Source: an uncultured Bacteroidales bacterium (GTDB taxonomy: Bacteria; Bacteroidota; Bacteroidia; Bacteroidales; UBA932). From it: DNA of 64,000 nucleotides. Positions 31,753-41,489 of this stretch are shown here, one piece after another. The stretch lies in NCBI GenBank assembly GCA_900319405.1, contig ONOH01000006.1:1-64000 (forward strand), in the 5' to 3' direction. Position 1 is the first letter of the stretch, and every line of letters begins with the position of its first letter. The position numbers and the translations under genes are program-made. The notes beneath the pieces are model-generated. The model made no database searches. It was not told where the DNA came from and was given only the letters and a program-made list of their open reading frames with translations.

Positions 31753-33405
31753 CTATTTATACAGGAAGCGGCGGATGGACATCTTGGGCGTTTTCTCGAA
31801 AGGCGTGTCCACCAGTTCCACCTTGGCAATCTGGCTGTAACCGGGAAGCTGGCGGTTGGCGCCCAGTTTGATGTTCTCCGGAATCTCGGCCTTGGCCTCA
31901 TCGTCCAGGAGGGATTTGGCGATGGACTGCTCGTCCAGATAGACCAGGGCGACCAGTTTGCCGCCACGGTCCACCACCACGCTTTCCATCACGAAGGGCT
32001 GGTTGTTCACAACGGCTTCGAGCTCCTCAGGGTAGATATTCTGGCCGGAAGGACCCAGAATCATATTCTTGGAACGCCCGCGGATAAAGATGTTGCCTTC
32101 CATATCCATAACGCCAAGGTCTCCGGTGCGGAGCCAGCCGTCTTCCGTAAATGCATTGGCCGTGGCCTCGGGGTTCTTGTAATAACCCAGGGTGATGTTG
32201 TCTCCCTTGGCCTGGATTTCTCCCACGACGTGGTGCGGGTCTTCGGAGTCTATGCGGATTTCCGTAATGTCCACTGCGCGTCCGCAGGAGCCGGGGATGT
32301 AGGTGCGCCAGGGAGCATAGGCCATCAGGGGGCAGCCCTCTGTCATCCCGTAGCCTACAGTGTAGGGGAATTTGATTTTCTTGAAAAGGCGCTCCACCTC
32401 CGGGTTCAGGGCGGCGCCGCCCATGATGTATTCCGTCACTTTTCCGCCGAAGGCCTCGTGAAGGCCATCCTTCACTTTCTTGTAGATGACGCCGTTGAGT
32501 CCGGGAATCTTGGAGAGGAACTTCACCAGAGGCTTGTCCATCGTGGGTTTGAGCTTGCTCTTGTAAATCTTCTCCATCACCAGAGGAACGGTGACCAGAA
32601 GGTAGGGCTTGACATCGGCAAAAGCCTTCAGGAGGGTGGCCGGAGTGGGAGCCTTGGCCATCCAGTAGATGGAAGTACCGTTACAAAGCGGATAGATGAA
32701 CTCGATCACCAGGCCGTACATATGGGCCATCGGAAGCATGGATACCATCTTGTCTCCGGCAGGCATATATCGCTGGTCGAAATCTACGTTTGCAGAGAAG
32801 TTGCGGTAGGTGAGCATTACGCCCTTCGGGTCTCCGGTAGAACCGGAAGTGTAGTTGATGGTGGAAACATCGTCCCAGTTGTCGGTAGGGAAAACCACAT
32901 CTTCCGGGCCGAAACCCTTGGGATACTTCTGGGCGAAAAGCTCATCCAGATGGTCCACAATCTCCTGGATAGCGGCATCCCGGCAGAAGAGAATCTTCCA
33001 GCTGTCCACGTCGAAGACCACCCTCAGGGCGGGCATCTTGTCCGGATCCATCTTGGCCCAGCGGGCAGCGTTGGTGAACAGGGCGATACTGTCCGAATGG
33101 TTCACCAGTCCCATCACGCTTTCGGGGGTGAAATCGGCCAGAATGGGGACGATGATCGTCTCGTACGTATTGACGGCGAGGTAGGCAAAGCCCCATTTGG
33201 CACCGTTGTTGGCGCAGAGCGCGATTTTGTCACCTTTCTTGAAGCCGGCTTTCTCGAATACGATATGGAAGCGGGCGATATCGGTGGCCATCTGCGAATA
33301 CGTGAAGGTCTCTCCGCCGATGGTATTGAGGGCAGGCTTGTTCCAGTACTTGCGGGTTGCATCCTGGAGGCTCTGAAGATAGTGAGGATACTTTTTATTT
33401 TCCAT
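31753..33405 (-). CDS. AMP-binding long-chain acyl-CoA synthetase-like ligase
   Basis: The protein has 550 residues. It belongs to the adenylate-forming superfamily: P-loop YTSGSTGDPKGVMLTYRNFS, VGYGMTEGCPLMAYA and GWLRTGDLGVMDMEGNIFIRGRSKN-type hinge (seen as WLRTGDLG, FIRGRSKNMI), ending with a PKMSIRRF segment. It likely activates fatty acids to acyl-AMP and then acyl-CoA; the substrate range is inferred only. It is monocistronic, with a -7 box at 33437-33444 and the shared hairpin downstream. Confidence 0.88.
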   Translation of the reverse strand: MENKKYPHYLQSLQDATRKYWNKPALNTIGGETFTYSQMATDIARFHIVFEKAGFKKGDKIALCANNGAKWGFAYLAVNTYETIIVPILADFTPESVMGLVNHSDSIALFTNAARWAKMDPDKMPALRVVFDVDSWKILFCRDAAIQEIVDHLDELFAQKYPKGFGPEDVVFPTDNWDDVSTINYTSGSTGDPKGVMLTYRNFSANVDFDQRYMPAGDKMVSMLPMAHMYGLVIEFIYPLCNGTSIYWMAKAPTPATLLKAFADVKPYLLVTVPLVMEKIYKSKLKPTMDKPLVKFLSKIPGLNGVIYKKVKDGLHEAFGGKVTEYIMGGAALNPEVERLFKKIKFPYTVGYGMTEGCPLMAYAPWRTYIPGSCGRAVDITEIRIDSEDPHHVVGEIQAKGDNITLGYYKNPEATANAFTEDGWLRTGDLGVMDMEGNIFIRGRSKNMILGPSGQNIYPEELEAVVNNQPFVMESVVVDRGGKLVALVYLDEQSIAKSLLDDEAKAEIPENIKLGANRQLPGYSQIAKVELVDTPFEKTPKMSIRRFLYK

Positions 33406-33436
33406 AATCGGTTGTTAAGGTAATAAGTACAACAGA

Positions 33437-33444
33437 CAAATATA
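33437..33444 (-). promoter_or_regulatory. -7 box for the acyl-CoA ligase
   Basis: The minus strand reads TATATTTG, 31 nt before the start codon. Confidence 0.5.
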
Positions 33445-33470
33445 GGCATTTTTTCTGGAAAAATTATTCT

Positions 33471-33478
33471 TATCTTTG
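33471..33478 (+). promoter_or_regulatory. -7 box for the C69 dipeptidase
   Basis: TATCTTTG, 20 nt before the ATG at 33499. It is divergent with the box at 33437-33444. Confidence 0.55.
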
Positions 33479-33498
33479 TACACCACAACAGTTAATAT

Positions 33499-35043
33499 AT
33501 GAAACATCTTTTCCGCATCCCGGCATTTTTGACGCTCATCGTCCTGGTTTTCCCCCTGCGTGCCCAGGAATTCAACGAAGAAAGCTGCACCTCAATCATG
33601 GTGGGCCGGCTCGCTTCCACCGACGGGTCCGTCATCACCTCGCACACCTGCGACGGCCGATACCGCACCTGGGTCCAGATGGAGCCCGCCGCAGACCACA
33701 AACCCGGTACTATGCATCCGGTCTATAAAGGGACTATGCACACCGCTTTCCGCGGAGATACCACCGGCGTACGCCTGATGGGAGAGATTCCCGAAGTGCC
33801 CCACACCTATGCCTATCTGAACACGGCCTATCCCTGCCTCAACGAGAAACAGCTGGCCATCGGCGAAACCACTTTCGTGGGGCCCGACACCCTGGTGAAC
33901 CCCGCCGGCTGGTTCCGCATCGAGGAATTGCAGAGGCTGGCCCTCCAGCGCTGCGACAACGCCCGTGACGCCATCCGCATGATGGGCTCCCTGGCCGAGC
34001 AGTACGGCTATGGCGACGGAGGAGAATGTCTTACCGTAGCCGACAAGAACGAAGTCTGGCAGTTCGAGATTGTGGGCGTTGGAAAAAACAAAATCGGCGC
34101 CGCCTGGGTGGCCAAACGTGTCCCTGACGACCACGTGGCCCTATCGGCCAATATCCCCCGCATCGGTAAAATCAACCGCAAGGACAAGGATATGATGGCG
34201 TCGGCCAATGTGGAGCAGGTGGCCCGTGAAAACGGCCTGTGGGACGGCAAGGGGGACTTTGTCTTCTGGAAGGCCGTCACCTCCAACGCCAAGCGCCGCA
34301 ACTACAGCGACCGGGAGTTTTTCCTCTTCAATTACTTCGCTCCGTCGCTGGGTCTAAGGGACGATATGGACGAGCTCCCCTTCTCCGTAAAACCGGAAAA
34401 GAAGGTGGATATCCGCGAAGTGATGGCCCTCTACCGCGAAACCTACGAGGGAACAGACTACGATATGACCCGGAACGTGAAGCTGGCCCGTGCGGCCACC
34501 AAGTCGCATCCGGCCGATACCATTGTCAGCCCCATCGCCAATCCCTGGCTCACCACCACGATGCGCAACACGCTCAATACCCTGGCCCCCGGCACCGTCA
34601 CCTTCCGCCGTACCGTCGCCGTGGCCTGGTGCGCCTATTCGCACATCACCCAGCTCCGCAACTGGCTCCCCGACAGCGTGGGCGGCGTCTGCTGGATTTC
34701 CGTCGATAATCCCGGGCAGAGTCCGCGCATTCCGGTCTTCTGCGGCACCACCACCCTGCCGGCCAACTTTGAAATCTGCGGCCAGAAGCAGTACGTGCCC
34801 GACAGCTACCTCTGGCAGTTCCGCCGCGCCAACAAACTGGCCACCCTTTCCTGGCAGAGCACCAAGAAGGAATTCAACGAGGAAATCCTCCGGCTGGAAA
34901 AACTCGCTTTCGAGGGACTTCCCGCCGCAGATGTCCCTGCTGCAGCCCTCAACGCCTACACCGAGTATATCTACAACGAAGGAGTTCGTGCCTGGAAAGC
35001 CCTCGAGGACAAGTACTGGATCCAGTTCGGGTCGGGATTTTAA
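33499..35043 (+). CDS. C69-family dipeptidase, exported
   Basis: The protein has 514 residues. A signal peptide (about 1-23, ending LRAQ) is followed by EFNEESCTSIMVGRLASTDG; in C69 peptidases this Cys becomes the N-terminal nucleophile after propeptide removal. SHTCDGRYRTWVQ and the later GGECLTVADKNEVWQFEIVG fit the Ntn-hydrolase fold. It cleaves dipeptides, probably in the periplasm. The agmatine deiminase-like gene starts 11 nt downstream on the same strand. Confidence 0.9.
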   Translation: MKHLFRIPAFLTLIVLVFPLRAQEFNEESCTSIMVGRLASTDGSVITSHTCDGRYRTWVQMEPAADHKPGTMHPVYKGTMHTAFRGDTTGVRLMGEIPEVPHTYAYLNTAYPCLNEKQLAIGETTFVGPDTLVNPAGWFRIEELQRLALQRCDNARDAIRMMGSLAEQYGYGDGGECLTVADKNEVWQFEIVGVGKNKIGAAWVAKRVPDDHVALSANIPRIGKINRKDKDMMASANVEQVARENGLWDGKGDFVFWKAVTSNAKRRNYSDREFFLFNYFAPSLGLRDDMDELPFSVKPEKKVDIREVMALYRETYEGTDYDMTRNVKLARAATKSHPADTIVSPIANPWLTTTMRNTLNTLAPGTVTFRRTVAVAWCAYSHITQLRNWLPDSVGGVCWISVDNPGQSPRIPVFCGTTTLPANFEICGQKQYVPDSYLWQFRRANKLATLSWQSTKKEFNEEILRLEKLAFEGLPAADVPAAALNAYTEYIYNEGVRAWKALEDKYWIQFGSGF

Positions 35044-35054
35044 TATTCGTCATT

Positions 35055-36074
35055 ATGAGACTGCCTGCAGAATGGGAACAGCAAGGCTTCGTGCAGCTCA
35101 CCTGGCCCCATAAAGAAACCGCCTGGTACGAGCTGCCCAAGGTCCTGGACTGCTACGTGGAAGTTGCCAAAGCCATTTCGCGTTACGAACCCCTCCTGGT
35201 CGTTTGCCGCGACATCGCCGAATGCCGGGCCGATATGGCCGCCCGCGGCTGGTCCCCCGGCCCCGACGTCCGCTTCGTGGAAGCCCCCATCAACGACACC
35301 TGGGCCCGAGACCATGGTGCCATCTCCGTCTATTCAGACCGGGGAGAGAAATGTATCCAGGACTTTGTCTTCAACGGCTGGGGCCTCAAATTCGGGGCCG
35401 AGCTGGACAACCAGATTACCCGCCGCATCTACCGGGAGGGCGTTTTCTCCAAGGACGTCAAGTACCTGGATATGAGGCCCTTTGTCCTGGAAGGCGGCAG
35501 TATCGACACGGACGGTACCGGGACGCTTCTGGCCACGTCCGAGTGCCTGTGTTCCCTGAACCGGAATGAACACTTGACCCAGGAAGAAATTGAGGAGTAT
35601 CTGAAAGCTGCCTTCGGCCTGGAAAGAATCCTGTGGGTGGATTACGGCGGCATAGCCGGAGATGACACCGACAGCCACATCGACATCCTGGCCCGCTTCT
35701 GCTCGCCAGATACCATCGCCTACACGGCCTGCGACAATCCCGAGGATGAGAACTATGGCCCGCTGAAGGCTATGGAGGAGCAGCTGAAAACCTTCCGTAC
35801 CCGGGAAGGGAAACCCTATCAGCTAATTCCCCTGCCCCTCCCGGAAGCGCTCTACCTGGACAATTACCGCCTCCCGGCCTCCTACGCCAATTTCCTCATT
35901 GTGAACGGTGCTGTGCTGATGCCGGGGGCCGGCTCACCGCTGGATGAAAAAGCGGCCGGGCAGCTTCAGAAAGCCTTCCCGGACCGCAAAATAGAAATCA
36001 TAGACTGCAGGGCGCTTCTTTCCGGCCACGGAGGGCTGCATTGCATCACGATGAATTACCCCCAAGGCTGGTAG
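35055..36074 (+). CDS. Agmatine deiminase-family protein (peptidyl-arginine deiminase fold)
   Basis: The protein has 339 residues. Seen: RLPAEWEQQGFVQLTWPHKE, NDTWARDHGAISV, FVLEGGSIDTDG, DDTDSHIDILARF and the C-terminal nucleophile GHGGLHCITMNYP. These are the catalytic residues of the guanidine-modifying family. The likely reaction is agmatine to N-carbamoylputrescine plus ammonia; peptidylarginine deiminase activity cannot be excluded from sequence but is less likely without a signal peptide. The N-carbamoylputrescine amidase gene is convergent, 4 nt away. Confidence 0.9.
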   Translation: MRLPAEWEQQGFVQLTWPHKETAWYELPKVLDCYVEVAKAISRYEPLLVVCRDIAECRADMAARGWSPGPDVRFVEAPINDTWARDHGAISVYSDRGEKCIQDFVFNGWGLKFGAELDNQITRRIYREGVFSKDVKYLDMRPFVLEGGSIDTDGTGTLLATSECLCSLNRNEHLTQEEIEEYLKAAFGLERILWVDYGGIAGDDTDSHIDILARFCSPDTIAYTACDNPEDENYGPLKAMEEQLKTFRTREGKPYQLIPLPLPEALYLDNYRLPASYANFLIVNGAVLMPGAGSPLDEKAAGQLQKAFPDRKIEIIDCRALLSGHGGLHCITMNYPQGW

Positions 36075-36078
36075 TAAG

Positions 36079-36963
36079 CTACTTCCCGAAGCGCTTCAGC
36101 AGGACGTCATAGGCATCTATGCGACGGTCCCGCAGGAAGGGCCAGCCGCGGCGGACATATTCGCACTGCTCCATATCCATTTCCACCACGTGGACGCCTT
36201 CCTCGGCCTTTTCAAACTCGGTAAGAAGTTCTCCCTGGGCACCGGTTGCGAAAGAATGGCCCCAAAAATCGATGCCGGTGGAGTGGCCGGTGGGATCGGC
36301 CTCCACGCCGGTGCGGTTCACCGTGATCACCGGCAGTCCGTTGGCCACGCTGTGTCCCCGCTGCACAAGCTGCCATGCCTGGCGCTGCTGTGCCTGCTCC
36401 CAGTCCGGATCGGTCGGCACGCCGCCGATGGCCGTGGGATAGATGAGAAGCTCGGCTCCGTTCAGGGCCATTGCACGGGCCGCCTCCGGATACCACTGGT
36501 CCCAGCAGACCAGTACCCCCAGGGTACCCACAGATGTCCTGATGGGCTGAAAACCCAGGTCTCCTGGCGTGAAATAAAACTTCTCGTAAAAGAGAGGGTC
36601 GTCAGGAATATGCATTTTGCGGTACTTCCCGGCAATGGAACCATCCTTCTCCAGCACCACGGCAGTGTTGTGGTAAATCCCGGGGGTGCGGCGCTCAAAA
36701 AGGGAAAGGACAATCACAACGCCCAGTTCCCTGGCCAGGGTACCGAAGCTTTCCGTGGAAGGACCTGGAATGGGTTCTGCCAGATCGCAAAGGCGCGCGT
36801 TTTCCTCCTGGCAGAAATACAGGCTGTTGTGCAGTTCCTGAAGCACCACAAGCTGGGCACCCTGGACGGCAGCCTCACGGATGTACGACTGTAAACGACT
36901 GATGTTCTGGGGGATGTCTGCGGTGCAATGTTGCTGCACCATACCAATACGGAGCGTTCTCAT
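36079..36963 (-). CDS. aguB: N-carbamoylputrescine amidase (nitrilase family)
   Basis: The protein has 294 residues of the carbon-nitrogen hydrolase fold. The Glu-Lys-Cys triad is visible in VVLQELHNSLYF, GKYRKMHIPDDP and VLVCWDQWYPEAAR. Length and motifs match AguB, which hydrolyses N-carbamoylputrescine to putrescine, CO2 and ammonia. Together with the convergent deiminase it completes the agmatine route to putrescine. Its ATG overlaps the stop of the HAD gene as TAATG, so it is the second gene of that operon and not in the same transcript as the deiminase. Confidence 0.92.
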   Translation of the reverse strand: MRTLRIGMVQQHCTADIPQNISRLQSYIREAAVQGAQLVVLQELHNSLYFCQEENARLCDLAEPIPGPSTESFGTLARELGVVIVLSLFERRTPGIYHNTAVVLEKDGSIAGKYRKMHIPDDPLFYEKFYFTPGDLGFQPIRTSVGTLGVLVCWDQWYPEAARAMALNGAELLIYPTAIGGVPTDPDWEQAQQRQAWQLVQRGHSVANGLPVITVNRTGVEADPTGHSTGIDFWGHSFATGAQGELLTEFEKAEEGVHVVEMDMEQCEYVRRGWPFLRDRRIDAYDVLLKRFGK

Positions 36964-37802
36964 TATTTGTAACGGGTAAATTGCCTCAGTTCATTGTCGG
37001 CCTTAATCTTGTCGATAATGGCGCACACCAGGCGGAAGGTTCTGGAATCTTTGGAATAATTGGCGGGCGTGATGAAATTTACGCGCCCCTGCCGGAGAAG
37101 TTTCTGGGCTGTAGCCTTTTTGGCCGGGCGGGAAGGGTCGAACACGGCGATGGCATTGCCGCCGAACATATTCACAAGCTTCATAGACGGCACATCGGTA
37201 TCCCCGTCCCCAAAATAGATCATATTGGTAAAGGGAAGTCGCTTGGCTTCATCAGCCAGGGATTCATTCACTTTCTGGGCATCCCGGGAAGAGAAAATGC
37301 CTTTCTGAATCTTGAACAGATACTGGGTTTTGGCGGTAAAATCCACGGCAATGCCGGGCCATTCGGCTTCTCCCTTCTCGTCATAGATGAAACTGCCGGC
37401 GAAGATGTGCTTGAATTCCCTTGCGATGGGAGAGCCTTCGATGATTTCCGTCAGGCCGGAAGAATTGATGTAGTGCTCGATGATGACCCCACGCTTTTTC
37501 CCGTATTCATCTACGTTGCGGAACCATTCGCGAACTCCATCGTAGAGTTTGATATCGGTCCCGTAACGGCGGAAATCCGCCCTGGTAAGCTTGATATGGT
37601 TCTTTTTGGCCTCGTCGTACATCAGTTTCATATAGGCCAGGATGTTGGAAGCATCCTGGCCCTGGGCGATGCCGTCACTCTTGGCCCAGAACTCTTCCGG
37701 AGTCTGGCCCACGGCCTGGATGAAGCCGAATTCCTGCATGTTACCCGGCGAAAGCGTGCCGTCGAAGTCGTATATCAGACCAACGATGGGTTTCCGTCTC
37801 AT
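36963..37802 (-). CDS. HAD-superfamily phosphatase
   Basis: The protein has 279 residues. The HAD motif I DFDGTLSPGNMQEF (Asp12 and Asp14) lies at the N-terminus and motif IV in FGDGDTDVPSMKLV near residue 200. The insert between them forms a helical cap. The substrate is unknown. The start MRRKPIVG at 37802 is supported by TACCTTTG 20 nt upstream; the open frame continues a further 100 codons upstream but that part is the ompA terminator and 3' end. It is coupled to the amidase gene (TAATG). Confidence 0.82.
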   Translation of the reverse strand: MRRKPIVGLIYDFDGTLSPGNMQEFGFIQAVGQTPEEFWAKSDGIAQGQDASNILAYMKLMYDEAKKNHIKLTRADFRRYGTDIKLYDGVREWFRNVDEYGKKRGVIIEHYINSSGLTEIIEGSPIAREFKHIFAGSFIYDEKGEAEWPGIAVDFTAKTQYLFKIQKGIFSSRDAQKVNESLADEAKRLPFTNMIYFGDGDTDVPSMKLVNMFGGNAIAVFDPSRPAKKATAQKLLRQGRVNFITPANYSKDSRTFRLVCAIIDKIKADNELRQFTRYK

Positions 37803-37822
37803 AGCGATTCTGTTTTTCGCCA

Positions 37823-37830
37823 CAAAGGTA
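37823..37830 (-). promoter_or_regulatory. -7 box for the HAD-aguB operon
   Basis: The minus strand reads TACCTTTG, 20 nt before the ATG, immediately after the T tract of the ompA terminator. Confidence 0.55.
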
Positions 37831-37831
37831 A

Positions 37832-37864
37832 TAAAAAAAGAGACATCCCCGAAGGAATGTCTCT
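37832..37864 (-). terminator. UUCG-tetraloop terminator after ompA
   Basis: On the minus strand AGAGACAT, then a T-G pair and CC(TTCG)GG, pairs with ATGTCTCT, followed by seven T residues and ATTACC. The arms are 37857-37864 and 37839-37846. The C(UUCG)G tetraloop is unusually stable. Confidence 0.85.
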
Positions 37865-37887
37865 GAATATCGATGGGTAAGTTAAAC

Positions 37888-39111
37888 TTACTTGACCTCG
37901 ATGGTAACGACGCGGTTCTTGGCAGCGCCATCGAACAGCTGGACGGAAGAACCGTGGGCAGCGGTTTCGATGTTGCTCTCGGTAGCACCGGCCTTGGTGA
38001 GGAAATCAACCACGGTCTTGACGCGCTTCTCAGAGAGGGTCTGGTTGTACTTGGAGGAACCCGTCTGCTTGTCAGCGTAACCGTTGACGGAGAGCTTGGT
38101 GTCACCCTTCACGACATTGTTGGCGAAGAACTCGAGGTGAGCCTTTTCACGAGCGGAGAGCTTGGAGGAGCCCAGGTCGAAGTAAACGGACATCGGGGAG
38201 CCTTCCTTGATATCAACAGCAGTGAAAGTGCCGTTCTCGTAGAGGTAGGTCTGGCCGTTGACGAGCTTGCGCAGAGGAGCGACTTCCTTCTCCAGGAGGG
38301 CGATCTTGTCCTTCAGGGCGGCGTTCTCTTTCTCGAGGGCGGCCACCTTGTCCTTCAGAGCGTTGTACTGCTCGGTGGTGAAAGGAACAGGGATTACGAC
38401 AGGAGTGATGGTGCTGTGACGGTCGAAGTTGGTCTTACCCAGGTTGAACTGCAGACCTGCGGTAGCGGAAGGGAAGACGATGAAACGACCGGCAGCCTTG
38501 GTATAAGCGTTGCCTCTGCCAACCAGAGCCATCAGGTCGATGGTGAGGTTTACGCGGTTGCTCAGACGAAGAACATTGAGGAGACCGGCACCGGCGGCAT
38601 ACTCGATATTGTTCTTGGAAGTCTTCTTGAAGGGGTTGACACCCTGACAGACATCGAGAACACCCATGGTGGCGTAAGGAACAAAGTTCCAGAAACGGGT
38701 CTCTTTGTAACCGCCGATGGAGTTGGAGATGTTCCACAGGAAATCACCGTGCACATAGTGGAAACCAAAGCGGTTGCCGGGCTGAAGACCGTCAATGCTG
38801 AGTTTGGAGACATCCCAGAGGCCGTGGTAGCCCAGACGCATACCAACGGCAGGAGTCCACCACTTACCGAAGTTGAGGTCGGCGGCGAGACCGATCTTGC
38901 CCCACTTGGCGGTGGATTTAACGGAAGGAATTACGCTGTTGACACCACCGGCGATGCCGATGAAGGTGTTGTCAAAAGCCTTGTTGGTTTCATAGGCGCC
39001 ACGAACGACCTTGCCGTTCTCGTCGCGATTGTTGTTCTCCTGAGCAAAAGCGTTGGCAGAGAACAGGAGGCTTGCGATGGCAAGAGCTCCGAAAATTTTG
39101 ATACCTTTCAT
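37888..39111 (-). CDS. OmpA-family outer-membrane protein
   Basis: The protein has 407 residues. A signal peptide (about 1-23, ending AFAQ) leads to an N-terminal beta-barrel (to about 240), a short coiled-coil ([20 protein letters not shown]) and a C-terminal OmpA-like peptidoglycan-binding domain ([38 protein letters not shown]) that retains Asp and Arg of the diaminopimelate site. It links the outer membrane to peptidoglycan. It has a consensus promoter (39170-39200), a 52-nt leader and its own strong terminator, consistent with high expression. Confidence 0.92.
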   Translation of the reverse strand: MKGIKIFGALAIASLLFSANAFAQENNNRDENGKVVRGAYETNKAFDNTFIGIAGGVNSVIPSVKSTAKWGKIGLAADLNFGKWWTPAVGMRLGYHGLWDVSKLSIDGLQPGNRFGFHYVHGDFLWNISNSIGGYKETRFWNFVPYATMGVLDVCQGVNPFKKTSKNNIEYAAGAGLLNVLRLSNRVNLTIDLMALVGRGNAYTKAAGRFIVFPSATAGLQFNLGKTNFDRHSTITPVVIPVPFTTEQYNALKDKVAALEKENAALKDKIALLEKEVAPLRKLVNGQTYLYENGTFTAVDIKEGSPMSVYFDLGSSKLSAREKAHLEFFANNVVKGDTKLSVNGYADKQTGSSKYNQTLSEKRVKTVVDFLTKAGATESNIETAAHGSSVQLFDGAAKNRVVTIEVK

Positions 39112-39169
39112 AGTACTTTATTGAAGTTAATTAATAATTTCTTCGTATGCCTTTTAGCGATTATCGCTG

Positions 39170-39200
39170 CAAATTTAATAATTTTTTTTATTCCGTCAAA
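39170..39200 (-). promoter_or_regulatory. Bacteroidota promoter for ompA
   Basis: On the minus strand TTTG (39197-39200), 19 bp, then TAAATTTG (39170-39177): a full consensus match. Confidence 0.7.
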
Positions 39201-39237
39201 TTTTCTGGGATTATTTTTCATTCCTGCCAATCTTCCG

Positions 39238-39245
39238 TATCTTTG
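39238..39245 (+). promoter_or_regulatory. -7 box for uvrB
   Basis: TATCTTTG, 19 nt before the ATG at 39265. No -33 TTTG was found. Confidence 0.55.
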
Positions 39246-39264
39246 TGCAGCAATCGTATTTCCT

Positions 39265-41437
39265 ATGGATTTCAGGCTCCATTCAGACTATAATCCCTCC
39301 GGCGACCAGCCGGAAGCCATTGACCAGTTGTGCCGTGCGCTGCAGCAGGGGGTACGGGATGTCACCCTTCTCGGGGTGACCGGATCGGGAAAGACCTTCA
39401 CGATGGCCAATGTTATCCAGCGGCTGCAACGGCCGGCCCTCATCCTGAGCCACAACAAAACCCTGGCCGCCCAGCTCTACGGAGAGTTCAAGGCCTTCTT
39501 CCCGGAAAATGCCGTGGAATACTTCGTTTCCTATTACGACTATTACCAGCCCGAAGCCTACATCCCCGTCACTGACACATATATCGAAAAAGACCTGTCC
39601 ATCAATGACAAGATTGACGAGCTGCGGGTAAGCGCCGCATCGGCCCTGATGAGCGGGAGGCGGGACGTCATCGTGATCAGTTCCGTTTCCTGCCTGTACG
39701 GTATCGGCAATCCCGACGATTTTCACGACCAGACGGTCACCGTGCGCCGCGGAGAGCAGATGTCGATGACAAGACTGCTGTACAAAATCGTAGATGCCCT
39801 TTATTACCGTACCGAGACGGATTTCAAGCGCGGGTCTTTCCGCGTGCGCGGAGACACGGTGGACATCTTCCTCGGCGGGGCCGATTATGCCGCCCGCATC
39901 GAATTCTTCGGCGACGAGGTGGACCGGATCGCCCTTATCGACCCGGTGAGCGGGGCAGTTTTCGAGGAAATGGAAAAGATAGACCTCTATCCCGCCAAGA
40001 ACTTCGTCACCTCAAAGGAAAAGGGCGCCAAGGCCGTGAGCCAGATCCAGGATGACCTGGTGAAGCAGGTGGAGTTTTTTGAATCCATCGGCAAGTTCCT
40101 GGAAGCCAAACGCCTCAAACAGAGGGTGGAATACGACATCGAAATGATCAAGGAGATGGGCTACTGCCCCGGCGTGGAAAATTACTCGCGCTACTTCGAC
40201 GGCCGGAAACCCGGACAGCGCCCCTTCACCCTCATCGACTATTTCCCGAAAGATTTCCTGGTCTTCATCGACGAAAGCCACGTAACCCTGCCCCAGATCC
40301 GCGCCATGTACGGGGGGGACCATTCCCGCAAGGAAACGCTGGTGGAATACGGCTTCCGCCTGCCCGCCGCCAGCGACAACCGCCCCCTCACCTTCGACGA
40401 ATTCGAGTCCGTGACTGGACAGACGGTGTATGTGAGCGCCACTCCGGCCGACTACGAACTGGAAAAATCCGAAGGTCTGGTGGTGGAGCAGATCGTGCGT
40501 CCCACCGGGCTGCTGGATCCGCCCGTAGAGGTGCGCCCCACCCAGAATCAGGTGGACGATCTGATGGAGGAAATCCGCCTCAGGGCCGAAAAGGACGAAC
40601 GCGTGCTGGTGACCACCCTCACCAAGCGGATGGCCGAGGAATTGGACAGCTACTTCACCAAGGCCGGCGTCCGTTGCCGCTACATCCATTCCGACGTGGA
40701 CACCGCCGAGCGCGTGGAGATCATCGAAGACTTCAAAAACGGCCTCTTCGACGTCCTGATCGGCGTAAACCTCCTGCGGGAAGGTCTGGACATTCCCACC
40801 GTTTCCCTGGTAGCCATCCTGGATGCCGACAAGGAAGGCTTCCTCCGCAGCGGACGCGCCCTCACCCAGACCGCCGGCCGCGCCGCCCGCAACATCAACG
40901 ACGATTACCCGGAGCATGGACGAGACCATCCGGGAAACCGCCCGCCGGCGGGCCAAGCAGCAGGAGTACAACAAACTGCACGGCATCTCGCCCAGACAGG
41001 TGCAGGTGCGGGCCAATATCCTGATGAGCGAACTGGTCAAGTCCGGCGAGGACACCACCCACCTGAGCGGCTTCCTGAACCCGAACCTCCGTAACAGCGT
41101 CACCGGCCACGTGAGCGCCAGAGACTCCGTGTCAGACCCCACCTACGTCCCCAGTGCTTCCGAACTCGGAAAGGGAGACGTCTCCGTAGGTCTCGGGCAC
41201 GATGCCGTGCGCGAAGGCACATCGGCCTTTGTAGACGGGCATATTGTGGCCGACCTGGCAGCGGTGCTGCAAGACCCCGTCATCCGTTCCATGTCCCGCG
41301 AGCAGGTGGAAAAAGCCGTCGCCGAAGCCAGGCGCAAGATGCAAAAAGCGGCCGCGGACCTGGATTTCACCGCCGCTGCCCGCTACCGCGACGAAATGTG
41401 GGCCCTCCAGGAATACTTGAAGGTGTGGAAGGACTAA
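39265..41437 (+). pseudogene. uvrB: UvrB excinuclease subunit, interrupted by a frameshift
   Basis: The start [10 protein letters not shown] at 39265 opens a normal Uvr[15 protein letters not shown] (Walker A), the beta-hairpin region, [19 protein letters not shown], and motif [13 protein letters not shown]. In the same frame the rest is random and stops at 41094. The proper continuation [20 protein letters not shown], and a C-terminal UVR motif (LDFTAAARYRDEM), lie in another frame to 41437. The family has about nine residues (GKVI.YAD. type) between these points; only 1 nt of extra sequence remains, consistent with a 23-bp deletion near 40899-40901. As read, UvrB would lack its UvrC-binding UVR domain. 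A sequencing or assembly error is an alternative. Confidence 0.8.
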
Positions 41438-41489
41438 TGCAGGGACTTGATTTTCTCAAAAAGAACTGAATCTCCAGCAGATGACTGCG

